A stretch of 64,000 bases of DNA from Streptomyces sp. AJS327 (GTDB lineage Bacteria > Actinomycetota > Actinomycetes > Streptomycetales > Streptomycetaceae), in NCBI RefSeq assembly GCF_013450295.1, contig NZ_SKBR01000004.1, positions 1 to 64,000 on the forward strand, in the 5' to 3' direction. Below the pieces are notes generated by a model. It made no database searches and was not told where the DNA came from. It saw only the letters and a list, made by a program, of their open reading frames with translations. The translations under genes and the position numbers were made by a program. Of this stretch, positions 33,567 to 41,999 are shown in pieces (the stretch's first letter is position 1; each line of letters begins with the position of its first letter).

Positions 33567-34394
33567 TCAGGCGTCGTCGTGTTCTCCCCACCCGTACTCT
33601 GCGGCGTACTCGGCGAATGCCTCGTCGTCGAAGTCCACCGGCAGCAGCTCCGGTTCGAACAGGTCACTGTCCGGGTCGAGCGCTTCGGAGTGTGCCATGA
33701 GCTGCACCAGGAAGGTCTGCGCTGCTTGCAGCGCCTTCGGGTCATCGAGCCACATCCCGAACTCCAGGTTGTACCTGCTTCGTGCGGTGGCGTTGGCGCT
33801 GCCCACCCACAGTCGCTCCGGGCGGAAGCCGATGACGTCGGCGACGCCGCCCAAGGCGTCCTCGTCGTGCCACCACAGCTCGCCGAGCAGCATGATCTTT
33901 GTGTGGAGGAAGGGCACCATGTCCTTCTTGGGCTGGCGGCGGAACCCGATAGTCCGTAGAGGCGGGATCATTACCTCGGGCATCTGCGCGGTCGGCCCCA
34001 CCACCTTGGCGCGTCCCTCCTCCCGCCAGTCCAGATTGGTCAGCTCGGCGAAGACACGGGCCGGCATTCCGTTGTCGCCGTCGGCGAAGGGCTGGAGTTC
34101 GCTCAGCTTCTGCAGTTCGCGTTTGCTGCGCCCCTGTTTGGAGACGACCACGCAGGTATGGGCGAACCGGGCCAGGCAGGCGGCCACCTCCGGGTCGTCG
34201 AGCCAGAGGAAGCCGCCCAGTGCCACCGGCCCCATGCTCCGAAATCCCGGCGTGCGTCGCTTTTCCTCCAGGAAGTCTTCCATCCCGTCCACCAGCCCCT
34301 TCAGCACGTTCTTGCCGAAGTGGCCGCGGTGTCCGTCCTGCCGGACGAACTCCTGGTCAAACGTTGCGGGAAGCTCCAGGCCGTCCTTGTTCAT
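33567..34394 (-). CDS. PLD-like phosphodiesterase/nuclease domain protein
   Basis: The 275-residue protein has one HKD-like motif. HTKIMLLGE (residues 164-172, H164 and K166, with Glu in place of the usual Asp) is followed by WVGSANATARSRYNLEFGMW (GSxN at 198-201). Single-motif PLD proteins usually dimerise to build one active site and include nucleases. ATG 34394 is chosen because GGAGAGGGG precedes it; an upstream ATG at 34433 lacks one. It sits between terminase and portal genes, outside the core packaging set, so a defence or exclusion role is a fair hypothesis. Confidence 0.75.
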   Translation of the reverse strand: MNKDGLELPATFDQEFVRQDGHRGHFGKNVLKGLVDGMEDFLEEKRRTPGFRSMGPVALGGFLWLDDPEVAACLARFAHTCVVVSKQGRSKRELQKLSELQPFADGDNGMPARVFAELTNLDWREEGRAKVVGPTAQMPEVMIPPLRTIGFRRQPKKDMVPFLHTKIMLLGELWWHDEDALGGVADVIGFRPERLWVGSANATARSRYNLEFGMWLDDPKALQAAQTFLVQLMAHSEALDPDSDLFEPELLPVDFDDEAFAEYAAEYGWGEHDDA

Positions 34395-34533
34395 CGCTGT
34401 GCCCCTCTCCAGGCGGTCCAGATACTCAACCATGGGGGCCGCGAGTGGGGCTGCCCGCCCACAGCACCTACATCAGGGGTCTGCGAGCGCGGCATCTGCC
34501 ATCGCATCGCCCGCAAGAACCTCTTAGGATCAC

Positions 34534-36111
34534 CTACTTCCCGATGCGCCGCCCGTACGCCGACGCGGCCTGCGGCGGCTGGGGGGTCCTGCCGGGCTGG
34601 GGGGCCTGCGGGAGCGGGGCGTGCACGATGGCGCCCTTGTTCGCGTCGGGGATCAGCCCGTACACGAGGATCGTTGAGGCGTCGATCCGGCCCGGCGAGT
34701 CCGGGTCCGTGGGCATCCACGTCGCCCACTCGCGTTCGAGGTCGGTGAACACTCCGCGCAGCCGGACGCGGTCCTGGACCATCTGCTGCGCCACGGGCTC
34801 GGCGCGCAAGAGCTTGCCCTGCTTGGCGCGGACCGGGGCGATCTGCGGCATGAGGACGTCGTCGGGGATCTCGCCTTCGCGCTGCAACGTCTCCCAGCTC
34901 GTGCGGATGGCGAGTTCGCACATGTCGCGGCCGTAGTTCCACTCCACGAAGATGATCGCCGCTTCGGTGCGGTGCGCGAGACGGCAGGCGGCCATCGACC
35001 AGTCCGCCGAGGACATCGCCGCGGAGACGTCGTCGGTGATCCACACCCGGCCGTCGTCGCCGAGGAAGCCGCCGACTACGCCGGCCACGTCCCGGCCGCC
35101 GCCGGACGGGTCGATCGCGACGGCGATCTTCTGCGGCTCCACCGTGGTGCTCGTGTCCCGCAGCAGGCGCAGCAGCTCATCCGAGACCAGCGCGCCTTCG
35201 GCGGGCTGCGGGTCGCCCTGGGCGAGCGCGTGCCAGTCCCTCACGATCGACGTCCTCTTCATATCGGCCCACCACGCCATCAGCGCGCGCCGGTCACGGG
35301 TACGGATTTTCGGGTGGGGTAGCGGGTCTCCCGGCGCGCGGCCGAGGGGGTCGGCACCGAACTTCGGGTCAGCAATGGCCGGCAGGTGGATGACTCGCCA
35401 TCTACCGCCCTCTTCCTTGCGGCCTTCCTCGGCGAGGCGCCTGCCAGCCCAGTCGTCCGGGTGCCAGCGCGTCTGAATGCCGACAACGGCGTGGCGGTCG
35501 GGCTGGAGCCGCTTCAACGCGGTCGAGGAGTACCAGTCGTGCAGTGCCCGCCTGCTGGCCTCGGATTCGGCGTCTGCGCGGTCCTTGTGCGGGTCGTCGA
35601 CCACGAGGAGGTTCGCGCTGTGTCCGGTGAGGCCCTTGCCGACGCTCACGGAGCGGACGCCGCCGCCGGAAGTAACTGACCAGTCCTGCTGTGCGCCCGA
35701 CCCGGCCTTCATCGCCAGCTCGTACTCGGAGCCGTACTCCTCCACATGAGAGCGGATCGTCTTGCCGCGCCGTAGCGCCAGGTCGTCACCGTAGGACGTG
35801 ATCACTACCCGATCCCCGCCGTACAGGCACAGCCACCAGAATGGAAACCACTCCGCGACCACCGTGGATTTCCCGCACTGCGGCGGCGTGAAGATCATGA
35901 GGCGGTCGCACTCGCCGCGCCCGACCTCGGCCAGCGCGTTGCCGATGACCCGCAGATGCGGGCGCAACCGAAATGTTGCGTCCAGCCCTCGTGCGAGCGT
36001 GACCGGGTCGCGCAGCAAATCACGGCTGACGGCCCGCTCGGCCGCGACGAGTTGCTGGTACACCGTGGTGTCGTCGAGGTACGGCAGCTCCTCGGCGTAG
36101 GCGATGCTCAC
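34534..36111 (-). CDS. terL: Terminase large subunit
   Basis: The 525-residue protein carries the packaging ATPase motifs: Walker A FTPPQCGKST (about 74-83) and Walker B ANLLVVDDP (about 166-174). The nuclease domain begins at VAIDPSGGGRDVAGVVGGF and continues through FVEWNYGRDMCELAI. Its job is ATP-driven DNA translocation into the prohead and cleavage of the concatemer. GTG at 36111 overlaps the small subunit stop (GTGA). The Pro-rich tail after about residue 490 may be flexible. Confidence 0.95.
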   Translation of the reverse strand: MSIAYAEELPYLDDTTVYQQLVAAERAVSRDLLRDPVTLARGLDATFRLRPHLRVIGNALAEVGRGECDRLMIFTPPQCGKSTVVAEWFPFWWLCLYGGDRVVITSYGDDLALRRGKTIRSHVEEYGSEYELAMKAGSGAQQDWSVTSGGGVRSVSVGKGLTGHSANLLVVDDPHKDRADAESEASRRALHDWYSSTALKRLQPDRHAVVGIQTRWHPDDWAGRRLAEEGRKEEGGRWRVIHLPAIADPKFGADPLGRAPGDPLPHPKIRTRDRRALMAWWADMKRTSIVRDWHALAQGDPQPAEGALVSDELLRLLRDTSTTVEPQKIAVAIDPSGGGRDVAGVVGGFLGDDGRVWITDDVSAAMSSADWSMAACRLAHRTEAAIIFVEWNYGRDMCELAIRTSWETLQREGEIPDDVLMPQIAPVRAKQGKLLRAEPVAQQMVQDRVRLRGVFTDLEREWATWMPTDPDSPGRIDASTILVYGLIPDANKGAIVHAPLPQAPQPGRTPQPPQAASAYGRRIGK

Positions 36112-36734
36112 CCCGCACCCCCTTGTTCACCGGCCGGGTACGCCTCCTCGTCGTCATCGTCGTCGCCCTCGACGGCCTGCACGCGGCGGGTGACGGCGGC
36201 GGCCATCTCCGCGAGCCGCTTGTGCCGCTGGTCGACGGGCAGATCGGCGAACTCGGCCAGACGCCCGGCGAGCGGGCTCATCGGCTGGTCGGTGACGACG
36301 ACCGTGTCCGTCGGGTCGCCGAACAGGACGCGCCGGTGCCGCATCGCGACGTCCATCAGCCGAATCACGTCGCTCGCAGACATCTCCTGCGCGTTCAGGG
36401 ACGGCAGGCGCTGCGCCACCTTGCCGATGGCGGCGCCGAGGATCTTCGCATCGGCTTCGGCGGCCTTGCGGCGCTCCTCCAGCCACATCGCCTCGTACAT
36501 CCGGTCCAGATGCCGGTCGTACGCCTCGGCCCGCTCCAGCCACCGGAACTCGGCCGACGTCTTGCGCACGGTCACCGGGTGGCGCTGTAGCAGTTCGGCA
36601 GCCTTTGGTAGCGTCCGGGCGCGCCCTAGGTCCCGGTACGTCACGAACTGTCCGTAACGCTTGGCGGTCTCGCCGGGCTGTTGCTCCCAGGCCGGGATCG
36701 TGGAGTCGAGCGTGATCGGCGTGGGGGCGCTCAT
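36108..36734 (-). CDS. Terminase small subunit-like DNA-binding protein
   Basis: The 208-residue protein contains a helix-turn-helix region (AWEQQPGETAKRYGQFVTYR, ARTLPKAAELLQRHPVTVRK). A long helical middle follows (LEERRKAAEADAKILGAAIG), then an acidic tail with DDDDDEE. Placement directly before the large subunit with a GTGA overlap fits the small terminase, which recognises the packaging site. The ATG at 36734 also overlaps the stop of the ParB-like gene. Confidence 0.75.
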   Translation of the reverse strand: MSAPTPITLDSTIPAWEQQPGETAKRYGQFVTYRDLGRARTLPKAAELLQRHPVTVRKTSAEFRWLERAEAYDRHLDRMYEAMWLEERRKAAEADAKILGAAIGKVAQRLPSLNAQEMSASDVIRLMDVAMRHRRVLFGDPTDTVVVTDQPMSPLAGRLAEFADLPVDQRHKRLAEMAAAVTRRVQAVEGDDDDDEEAYPAGEQGGAG

Positions 36735-37684
36735 GCCGAGGACGCGGGTTCGGCCGCGGTGTGGTTCGGGCCGGACAGGTACTCGCCCGCGAGGCGTTCG
36801 AGGAGCCGCCAGCCCTGCCCGGGCTCGATCTCGCCCCTGCCCTCGGCTGCCGCGATGGCCTTGTTGAGGGTGACGGCTGCGGGGGCGGGCAGCGTACGGG
36901 CGCCGAGGACGGTCTCCAGTCCGACGTGCCCGGTGTGCAGCGGGTCGCCGTCCGGGGAGGTGTAGCCGGCCTGGAGGTCCGTCAGGTGGTCCTCGACGAT
37001 CGTCAGGATGGCGTGCAGAGCGGTGGCCACGTTCCCGACCTTGTGCGCGGCGTGCGTGGACGCGAGCGTGTCGAGGACCCGGTCGTAGTCGGCGCGTGCG
37101 GCCAGCCAGCTCTCGTTCTGGCCCATCCGGGCATCGGCGAACGCGGTGCGCGCGGCCTCCAGCTCGTTCGGCAGGAAGATCAGGCTCACGGTGGCGAAGT
37201 CGAGGTTCGCCTCCGACAGGCCCTCGGGCGAGACCTCGGCGAGCAGGTTGAGCTGGTCGTCGTCCAGGCCGGAGTACGCGCGCCAGTCGACGTCCTCGAT
37301 CTGGTCGTACAACTCGCGCAGCGTTGCCGGGTCGTCCTGGCCGTTGATCGCGTTGTGCGAGAGCTGGCGCGCGATCAGCTCGTCCTTCTCCTGCGGGTCG
37401 TCGATCAGCATGCAGTCGATCTCGTCGACTTCCGCCTCTACGGCCGCCAGGGTGCGGTGGTTGCCGGACAGGATCAGCTCGTGGCCCTCGTCGTACTCAC
37501 CGGCCCCGTAGATCAGCGGCACGCTCGTGAGGCAGCCGTCGGCGCGGACGTTCTCGACGAGCCGGTCCCACTCCTCCTTGCGCATGAACCTCGCGTTCAC
37601 AGGCAGCGGGGTCAGCTCGCGCGGATTGCGGCGGACGAGGCGCGGCCGGATCTTCCGGGCGGCCTGCGTGTTGTCGGTGCTCAT
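36731..37684 (-). CDS. ParB-like nuclease-fold protein in the packaging operon
   Basis: The 317-residue protein has an N-terminal ParB/Srx-like fold (RRNPRELTPLPVNARFM; ELILSGNHRTLAAVEAEVDE, where GNHR replaces the usual GERR box). A helical C-terminal part includes YDRVLDTLASTHAAHKVGNV. Single-gene ParB-like proteins near terminases are common in actinophages and may bind or nick DNA. It overlaps its neighbours on both sides by ATGA. It differs clearly from the larger ParB at 48422. Confidence 0.75.
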   Translation of the reverse strand: MSTDNTQAARKIRPRLVRRNPRELTPLPVNARFMRKEEWDRLVENVRADGCLTSVPLIYGAGEYDEGHELILSGNHRTLAAVEAEVDEIDCMLIDDPQEKDELIARQLSHNAINGQDDPATLRELYDQIEDVDWRAYSGLDDDQLNLLAEVSPEGLSEANLDFATVSLIFLPNELEAARTAFADARMGQNESWLAARADYDRVLDTLASTHAAHKVGNVATALHAILTIVEDHLTDLQAGYTSPDGDPLHTGHVGLETVLGARTLPAPAAVTLNKAIAAAEGRGEIEPGQGWRLLERLAGEYLSGPNHTAAEPASSA

Positions 37685-37866
37685 CGGCTGGTCTCCTCCT
37701 CGAAGGCGCCGGCAGCCGCGTCGGCCAGGCGGGTCACGAAGCTGGTGGAGCCGCGTACGTCGACGGTCATCTCGTTGACGCGGCGCCCGTCGCGGATCTC
37801 GTAGAAGGCCAGCTCGGCGCGGTAGGTGGAAGCGGCCGGGACGCCGTCCTCGCGGGGAGTGCTCAT
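37681..37866 (-). CDS. Small hypothetical protein
   Basis: The 61-residue protein (MSTPREDGVPAASTYRAELA then FYEIRDGRRVNEMTVDVRG) is coupled by ATGA overlaps to the methyltransferase-like gene before it and the ParB-like gene after it. The predicted strands YRAELAFYEIRD and MTVDVRG suggest a small beta fold. No family is recognised. Confidence 0.65.
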   Translation of the reverse strand: MSTPREDGVPAASTYRAELAFYEIRDGRRVNEMTVDVRGSTSFVTRLADAAAGAFEEETSR

Positions 37867-39227
37867 CGGGCACCGCCCTTCCTGATGTCGGTGCCGTGCT
37901 TGCGCTTCCACAGCTCCAGGGCGCCCGCGAGGTCGTAGCCGCCGAGCGGCCCGCCGTACTGGAGCTGGTAGCGGTGGATGCCGTCTCCCTTGTCGCCCGG
38001 CTCGGATCGCTTCTGAAGCTTCACCCCGGGGATGCCGCGCCCGTACTTCGAGCTGTTGGGCCGGTCGGTGAACGCGGTCGTCGACCATGAGGTCAGCCGC
38101 TTCGACAGCGACCGCTGGAGCAGCAGTTGCGCCTCGGACGTGCTCGCGGCCATCACGATCAACTTGGCTAGGCGCCGGTACTTCGTCCAGCTCACCGGGA
38201 AGTCGCTCATCAGGTACGCGGTCGCCGGGTCGAACTTCGGCGGCAGGTACGCGAACGCGCCCACGAGCTTGCCGTCGACGGCGACGCCGCACGCGAGCAG
38301 CGGCGACCCGGGCTTGATCGTCTTGGACATGAACTGGGAGCGGATGCCCGCGAACTGGCCGCTGGAGAGGACGTGCAGGGTCATGCGGTCGCCCAGATCC
38401 TCGTCCGTGCCGATCTTCGGCATGGGGATCGGCTCGACCGGCTGCCGGGGGCGGACGATGCGCCGGTGGCCTCCGGCTGCGTACACGTAGATCGGCAGGC
38501 CGCGGTTCGCGGTCTGTACGACCCCGGCGAGACGGTGGCGCAGCTCCGGGCGCTCGATGTGCAGACCCAGCACCCAGTTTGGCCGGTCCTGCACCTGGCG
38601 GATGATCTCCTCTTTACCGTCCTCGGTCAGCTCGCCGAACGTGGGCTCGGGCCAGGAGAAAGCGGCGTCGATCGGCGCGAACTGGGCTTGGTAGTCCTTC
38701 GCGTAGAACGGCGGGAACATCACGACGGGGGCCTCGTCGGGCACCTCGTCGCGGAGGTAGTCCAGGACGTCGCCGGCGTAGAAGGAGCCGAGGCGGGTCT
38801 CCAGCGCGCGGAGCTTGGCCGCGGTCTTCTCGTGCATCCGGGGCCACTGCGCCCGGGTCGCGTCCAGCATCCGCCGGTAGTAGGTGCCCTCCTTGCCGAC
38901 GTACTGGAGGAAGCGGGTGCCGAGCATGAGCACGGCCAGGCGGTCGGTGCGGTCCTCCATGTACGGGACGACCCACCCCAGCTCGTCCTCGTACTCCTCG
39001 CGCAGCTTGAACGGCAGCTCCTCCCCAGCGAGGAACCAGCCCAACGCGCAGCTATAGCCGGTGATGTCGTTGCCGTGCACGGGCCGGGCGTTGCCGAACC
39101 TGCTGTGCAGCACGCGCTCGATGGTGAAGTTGCCCGAGCAGCCGACGTAGATGTCGGTCTCCGGCCAGGCCCCGGCGTGCTCGTAGATGATCGAGCGGAG
39201 GGGAGCCGGGATCGATCCGTGGAACAT
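37863..39227 (-). CDS. Putative antirestriction adenine methyltransferase-like protein
   Basis: The 454-residue protein has a Rossmann-type N-terminus with the Dam-like glycine motif DIYVGCSGNFTIERVL (about 26-41) and HGNDITGYS. MFPPFYAKD (about 170-178) stands in the place of the catalytic DPPY/NPPF. The C-terminal half includes MSDFPVSWTKYRRLAKLIVM and LLQRSLSKRLTSWSTTAFTD. Proteins of this kind in actinophages are annotated as putative antirestriction adenine methyltransferases. ATG 39227 follows a GGCGG-containing leader. It opens the packaging operon. Confidence 0.7.
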   Translation of the reverse strand: MFHGSIPAPLRSIIYEHAGAWPETDIYVGCSGNFTIERVLHSRFGNARPVHGNDITGYSCALGWFLAGEELPFKLREEYEDELGWVVPYMEDRTDRLAVLMLGTRFLQYVGKEGTYYRRMLDATRAQWPRMHEKTAAKLRALETRLGSFYAGDVLDYLRDEVPDEAPVVMFPPFYAKDYQAQFAPIDAAFSWPEPTFGELTEDGKEEIIRQVQDRPNWVLGLHIERPELRHRLAGVVQTANRGLPIYVYAAGGHRRIVRPRQPVEPIPMPKIGTDEDLGDRMTLHVLSSGQFAGIRSQFMSKTIKPGSPLLACGVAVDGKLVGAFAYLPPKFDPATAYLMSDFPVSWTKYRRLAKLIVMAASTSEAQLLLQRSLSKRLTSWSTTAFTDRPNSSKYGRGIPGVKLQKRSEPGDKGDGIHRYQLQYGGPLGGYDLAGALELWKRKHGTDIRKGGAR

Positions 39228-39609
39228 GGCGCCGCCCCCTGGTACGGGTGTGGGGAGAGCGCCGGCCAGGGCTTGCACCTGGACCTCTCGCCCGGAAGGC
39301 GAGCGTGCTGCGTTGCGACCACCGGCGCCTGCCGCAATCGGCCGCGCCGCTGCTCAGGACGGCCGATCGCGGACAGGGATGATACACACACTCAGAGTGG
39401 CCGCTTCGGCATCGTGGTTACTGCTGTGACCTGGGGCGATGCGGTCGGGCGGGCGCGGAGACGATCTCTGGGCGGGGCTGGCTGGGCCTGTGACCGCCGC
39501 GGAGCGCCCGTGTGGAGTGGGGGAAGGCGGTCGTACGGGAGGGCTTGGAGACACGGGGAGGGGGCCTGACGGGCGTGTGCCGTCAGGCCCCCTCCGGGGG
39601 TTCGCGGGA
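39228..39609. other. Intergenic junction between late and early regions
   Basis: This 382-base stretch has no convincing gene. On the minus strand TATCAT at 39379-39384, in a TATCATCC context shared with the promoter-like site at 31674, is a candidate -10 box for the packaging operon about 150 bases upstream of its first ATG. A strong hairpin at 39557-39595 ends the early transcription unit. Confidence 0.5.
39557..39595. terminator. Strong hairpin terminator at the early/late boundary
   Basis: Perfect 16-bp arms at 39557-39572 and 39580-39595 (GGAGGGGGCCTGACGG and complement) surround a 7-base loop. It lies 14 bases after the stop of the early gene at 39610. Confidence 0.75.
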
Positions 39610-40302
39610 TCAGGCCGCGAACAGGGCCTCCTGTTCGGCGACCGGCGGCTCGGGCCGGGCAGGCGCCCGGTGGTCGAGGTGCTGGGCGACGGTCCAGCGC
39701 AGCCACCGGTACGCGTCCGGCAGCGCCCGGTTCCGCGTGACCTCGACTCCGGCGCGGCGGGCGGTCAGCTCCAGAATCAGCAGGTCAGCACGGACCTGGT
39801 GCACGGTGCCGTCGAGGTGCAGCCACACCTCGCACGTCGGGGTGCCGACCGCCGTGAGCATCGCGAGATGGTGCAGGTCGCCCCATCCCGGGTGCAGGCC
39901 GCCGGGCTTGACCCACAGCCAGGTGCCCGGCGCGATGTCGCCGGACCTGCGCGGGGTGTGCGTGTACGGCGGGCGCTGCCGTACCGGGCGGCGCGGCTTG
40001 GGCGGGTAGTAGTGGCTCGGTGGGAAGTGCGGGTGCGCGTTGTGGATCTGCCGCAGTTCGCGGGCGAGAGCGTCCATGCGGTCCTGCTCGGTGTAGCAGC
40101 GCGGGCCAAGGTGCCAGTTGCGCGGGCCGCGCTCCTCCCACCAGGTGGCGGAGCCGCACTGGCACCGGCCGGGGGTCAGGTAGCCGCGCGTTGTGTCGCA
40201 CGGCCACGGTGTCAAGCAGGCCCGGCAGTTCCAGATCTCGCGCGCACTGTTCGGCAGGTGCTCGTCGGGCATACGAATCGGGCGCGGCTTCCAGTCGTCC
40301 AT
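39610..40302 (-). CDS. Hypothetical early-region protein with zinc-ribbon-like N-terminus
   Basis: The 230-residue protein starts MDDWKPRPIRMPDEHLP. It has cysteine pairs (WNCRACLTPWPC; GRCQCGSATWW) that may bind zinc. Later parts include APGTWLWVKPGGLHPGWGDL and HLDGTVHQVRADLLILELTA, and the end is EQEALFAA. ATG 40302 follows AAGGA. It is the last early gene before a terminator. The family is not recognised. C-terminal LFAA-like ends also occur in the proteins at 47524 and 54055, possibly a shared peptide motif. Confidence 0.65.
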   Translation of the reverse strand: MDDWKPRPIRMPDEHLPNSAREIWNCRACLTPWPCDTTRGYLTPGRCQCGSATWWEERGPRNWHLGPRCYTEQDRMDALARELRQIHNAHPHFPPSHYYPPKPRRPVRQRPPYTHTPRRSGDIAPGTWLWVKPGGLHPGWGDLHHLAMLTAVGTPTCEVWLHLDGTVHQVRADLLILELTARRAGVEVTRNRALPDAYRWLRWTVAQHLDHRAPARPEPPVAEQEALFAA

Positions 40303-40319
40303 GACGCGGTCCTTCCGGG

Positions 40320-40991
40320 TCAGGCCGCGCGGCCGGTGCACGGCCACCACGCGTCGTAGTTCTCTTCGAGGTACGCGGTCGCGTCCTCGCGATGCTCGTG
40401 ATGCCCGACAAGCCCCGGGACGGAACAGGTGCACCGGTCGTGGAGCAGTCCGGCCGTGATGTCGCGCAGTTCCACCGGGCCGTCGGCCGCGACGGTGCGC
40501 TCCTTGCCGGTGGCAAGGTCGGTGTACCGGTAGGTGGCCGGGCCTTCATCGGCAGGTTCGACGCGGGTCAGGCGGCCGACGCCGGCCAGGCTGAGGATGA
40601 GGCAGACGCCGCCGCTGGTCTCGACGCGATACGGCGGGACGGGCTCCAGGCCGAGGACGTTGACGCGACGGTCGCGGACCTCGTCGGCCTGCTTCCGGCG
40701 GTGGCGGGCCAGCTCCGCGAAGGCGAGGCCGACGGCGCCTCGCCGGGTGGTGTCCTCGCCCCACACGCGGCGGTGCCCGTTGACGTCGCGGACCTCCCAC
40801 ATCGGGGCGCCCGATCCGCGGGTGCGGTAGACGGCCATCTCCCAGTTGGTGACGCGGAAGAAGTCGGGCAGGTCGGCCGGGTGGTTGCCGGGCACGGTGA
40901 ACAGGTAGCCGGTGGCGCCGAACGGCAGGTGGCGGAGGAAACGGTCGGGTCCGTACGGCTTGAAGCGGACGGTGGGCATGGCGTAACCCAT
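40320..40991 (-). CDS. Hypothetical early-region protein
   Basis: The 223-residue protein starts MGYAMPTVRFKPYGPDRFLR. It contains beta-rich stretches (YLFTVPGNHPADLPDFFRV, MAVYRTRGSGAPMWEVRDVN), LAFAELARHRRKQADEVRD, and a C-terminal CTCSVPGLVGHHEHR. ATG 40991 has GAGAGGA upstream. A GC hairpin lies between it and the next gene upstream. I do not recognise a family. Confidence 0.6.
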   Translation of the reverse strand: MGYAMPTVRFKPYGPDRFLRHLPFGATGYLFTVPGNHPADLPDFFRVTNWEMAVYRTRGSGAPMWEVRDVNGHRRVWGEDTTRRGAVGLAFAELARHRRKQADEVRDRRVNVLGLEPVPPYRVETSGGVCLILSLAGVGRLTRVEPADEGPATYRYTDLATGKERTVAADGPVELRDITAGLLHDRCTCSVPGLVGHHEHREDATAYLEENYDAWWPCTGRAA

Positions 40992-41031
40992 CACAGGGTC
41001 CTCTCGGGTGGTGAAGTCTGAGGGGAATGAG

Positions 41032-41072
41032 CCGGGGCCGGCCGGGACGCTGTGCGTCGCGACCGGCCCCGG
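41032..41072. terminator. GC-rich hairpin downstream of the ComM-like gene
   Basis: CCGGGGCCGG at 41032-41041 pairs perfectly with CCGGCCCCGG at 41063-41072. It follows the minus-strand ComM-like gene, matching the gene-hairpin-gene layout seen through this region. Confidence 0.55.
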
Positions 41073-41085
41073 TGGCCGTGGGCGG

Positions 41086-41979
41086 TCAGGCGCCGACGGG
41101 CTCCATGCCGTCGTCGCGGCACGTACGGCACGGCAGGTCGTAGGTGCACGGGCCGTGCGGCCGGTCTCCGCGTCCGCAGTGCAGGCAGTCCATCGGGTGG
41201 TGGACGTGTCCGGTCAGGTCCGCAAGGGCTTCGTTGAGACCGTGGACATGTACGGCCAAGACGCCGGGCGGCAGGTCTGCGTCGCGCAGCCGGACGCTGC
41301 CGGGCACCATCAAGGTCCGGTGTCCGTGCTCGGCGAGCACCGCTGCGTTTGCGGTCATGCCGCGCACAGGCCGCAGTGACCCGTCGAGTCCGAGTTCGCC
41401 GACCAGGGCAACCCCGTCCAGGCACTCGTCCGGAAGGTGACCGGACGCCGCGAGGACGGCGAAGGCGATGGAGAAGTCCAGGGTGCTGGTCCGGGCCTGG
41501 GCGGGCTCACCGGCCGGGGTGAGCCGGACGGTGACCCGGGCCAGCGGCCAGGGCAGGCCCGCGTTCGAGATGCCCGCGCGCACCCTGTCCCTGACCTCGT
41601 GGGACCAGCGACCCGCGCCCTCGATCGTGAACGAGGGAACCCCGCGCTGTACTTCGGCCTCGATGCCGTACAGAACGCCTCCGGCGGCCGTGGCAGTGCT
41701 CACCGTGGTCACGGCCTCCTGCCCGTGCCGGATGACGCGGAAGTCGTCCAGGCCGCTGATCTCGGCCTGCTCGCGGCGGAACTTCTCGATCGCGGCGTCC
41801 TCGTCGGTGGCCCACACCGTGGTCACGCCACCGAGGGCGTCCATGGCGTCGACGCCGATCTCTTCGAGCCTGATCGCACGGTTGACGGGGTCGGTCGGTG
41901 CGGGCGCGATGTCCCACAGCTCGTAGTCGGCTCCCTTGTCCTGGCCGATGAGGATGAACTCTCGGATTTCGCTGCTCAT
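41086..41979 (-). CDS. Stand-alone ComM/ChlI N-terminal domain protein with C-terminal zinc ribbon
   Basis: The 297-residue protein has a unique N-terminal part, then a segment matching the N-terminal S5-like domain of ComM/YifB (GIEAEVQRGVPSFTIEG, AGISNAGLPWPLARVTVRLT, TSTLDFSIAFAVLAASGHLP, LVGELGLDGSLRPVRG). The AAA+ ATPase that normally follows is absent, and no Walker motif is present. The C-terminus has CLHCGRG and CRTCRDD, a likely zinc site. ATG 41979 follows GAAGGAA. ComM proteins remodel recombination intermediates; what the lone domain does is unknown. Confidence 0.75.
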   Translation of the reverse strand: MSSEIREFILIGQDKGADYELWDIAPAPTDPVNRAIRLEEIGVDAMDALGGVTTVWATDEDAAIEKFRREQAEISGLDDFRVIRHGQEAVTTVSTATAAGGVLYGIEAEVQRGVPSFTIEGAGRWSHEVRDRVRAGISNAGLPWPLARVTVRLTPAGEPAQARTSTLDFSIAFAVLAASGHLPDECLDGVALVGELGLDGSLRPVRGMTANAAVLAEHGHRTLMVPGSVRLRDADLPPGVLAVHVHGLNEALADLTGHVHHPMDCLHCGRGDRPHGPCTYDLPCRTCRDDGMEPVGA

Positions 41980-41999
41980 GGCGGTGTCTTCCTTCTCGG

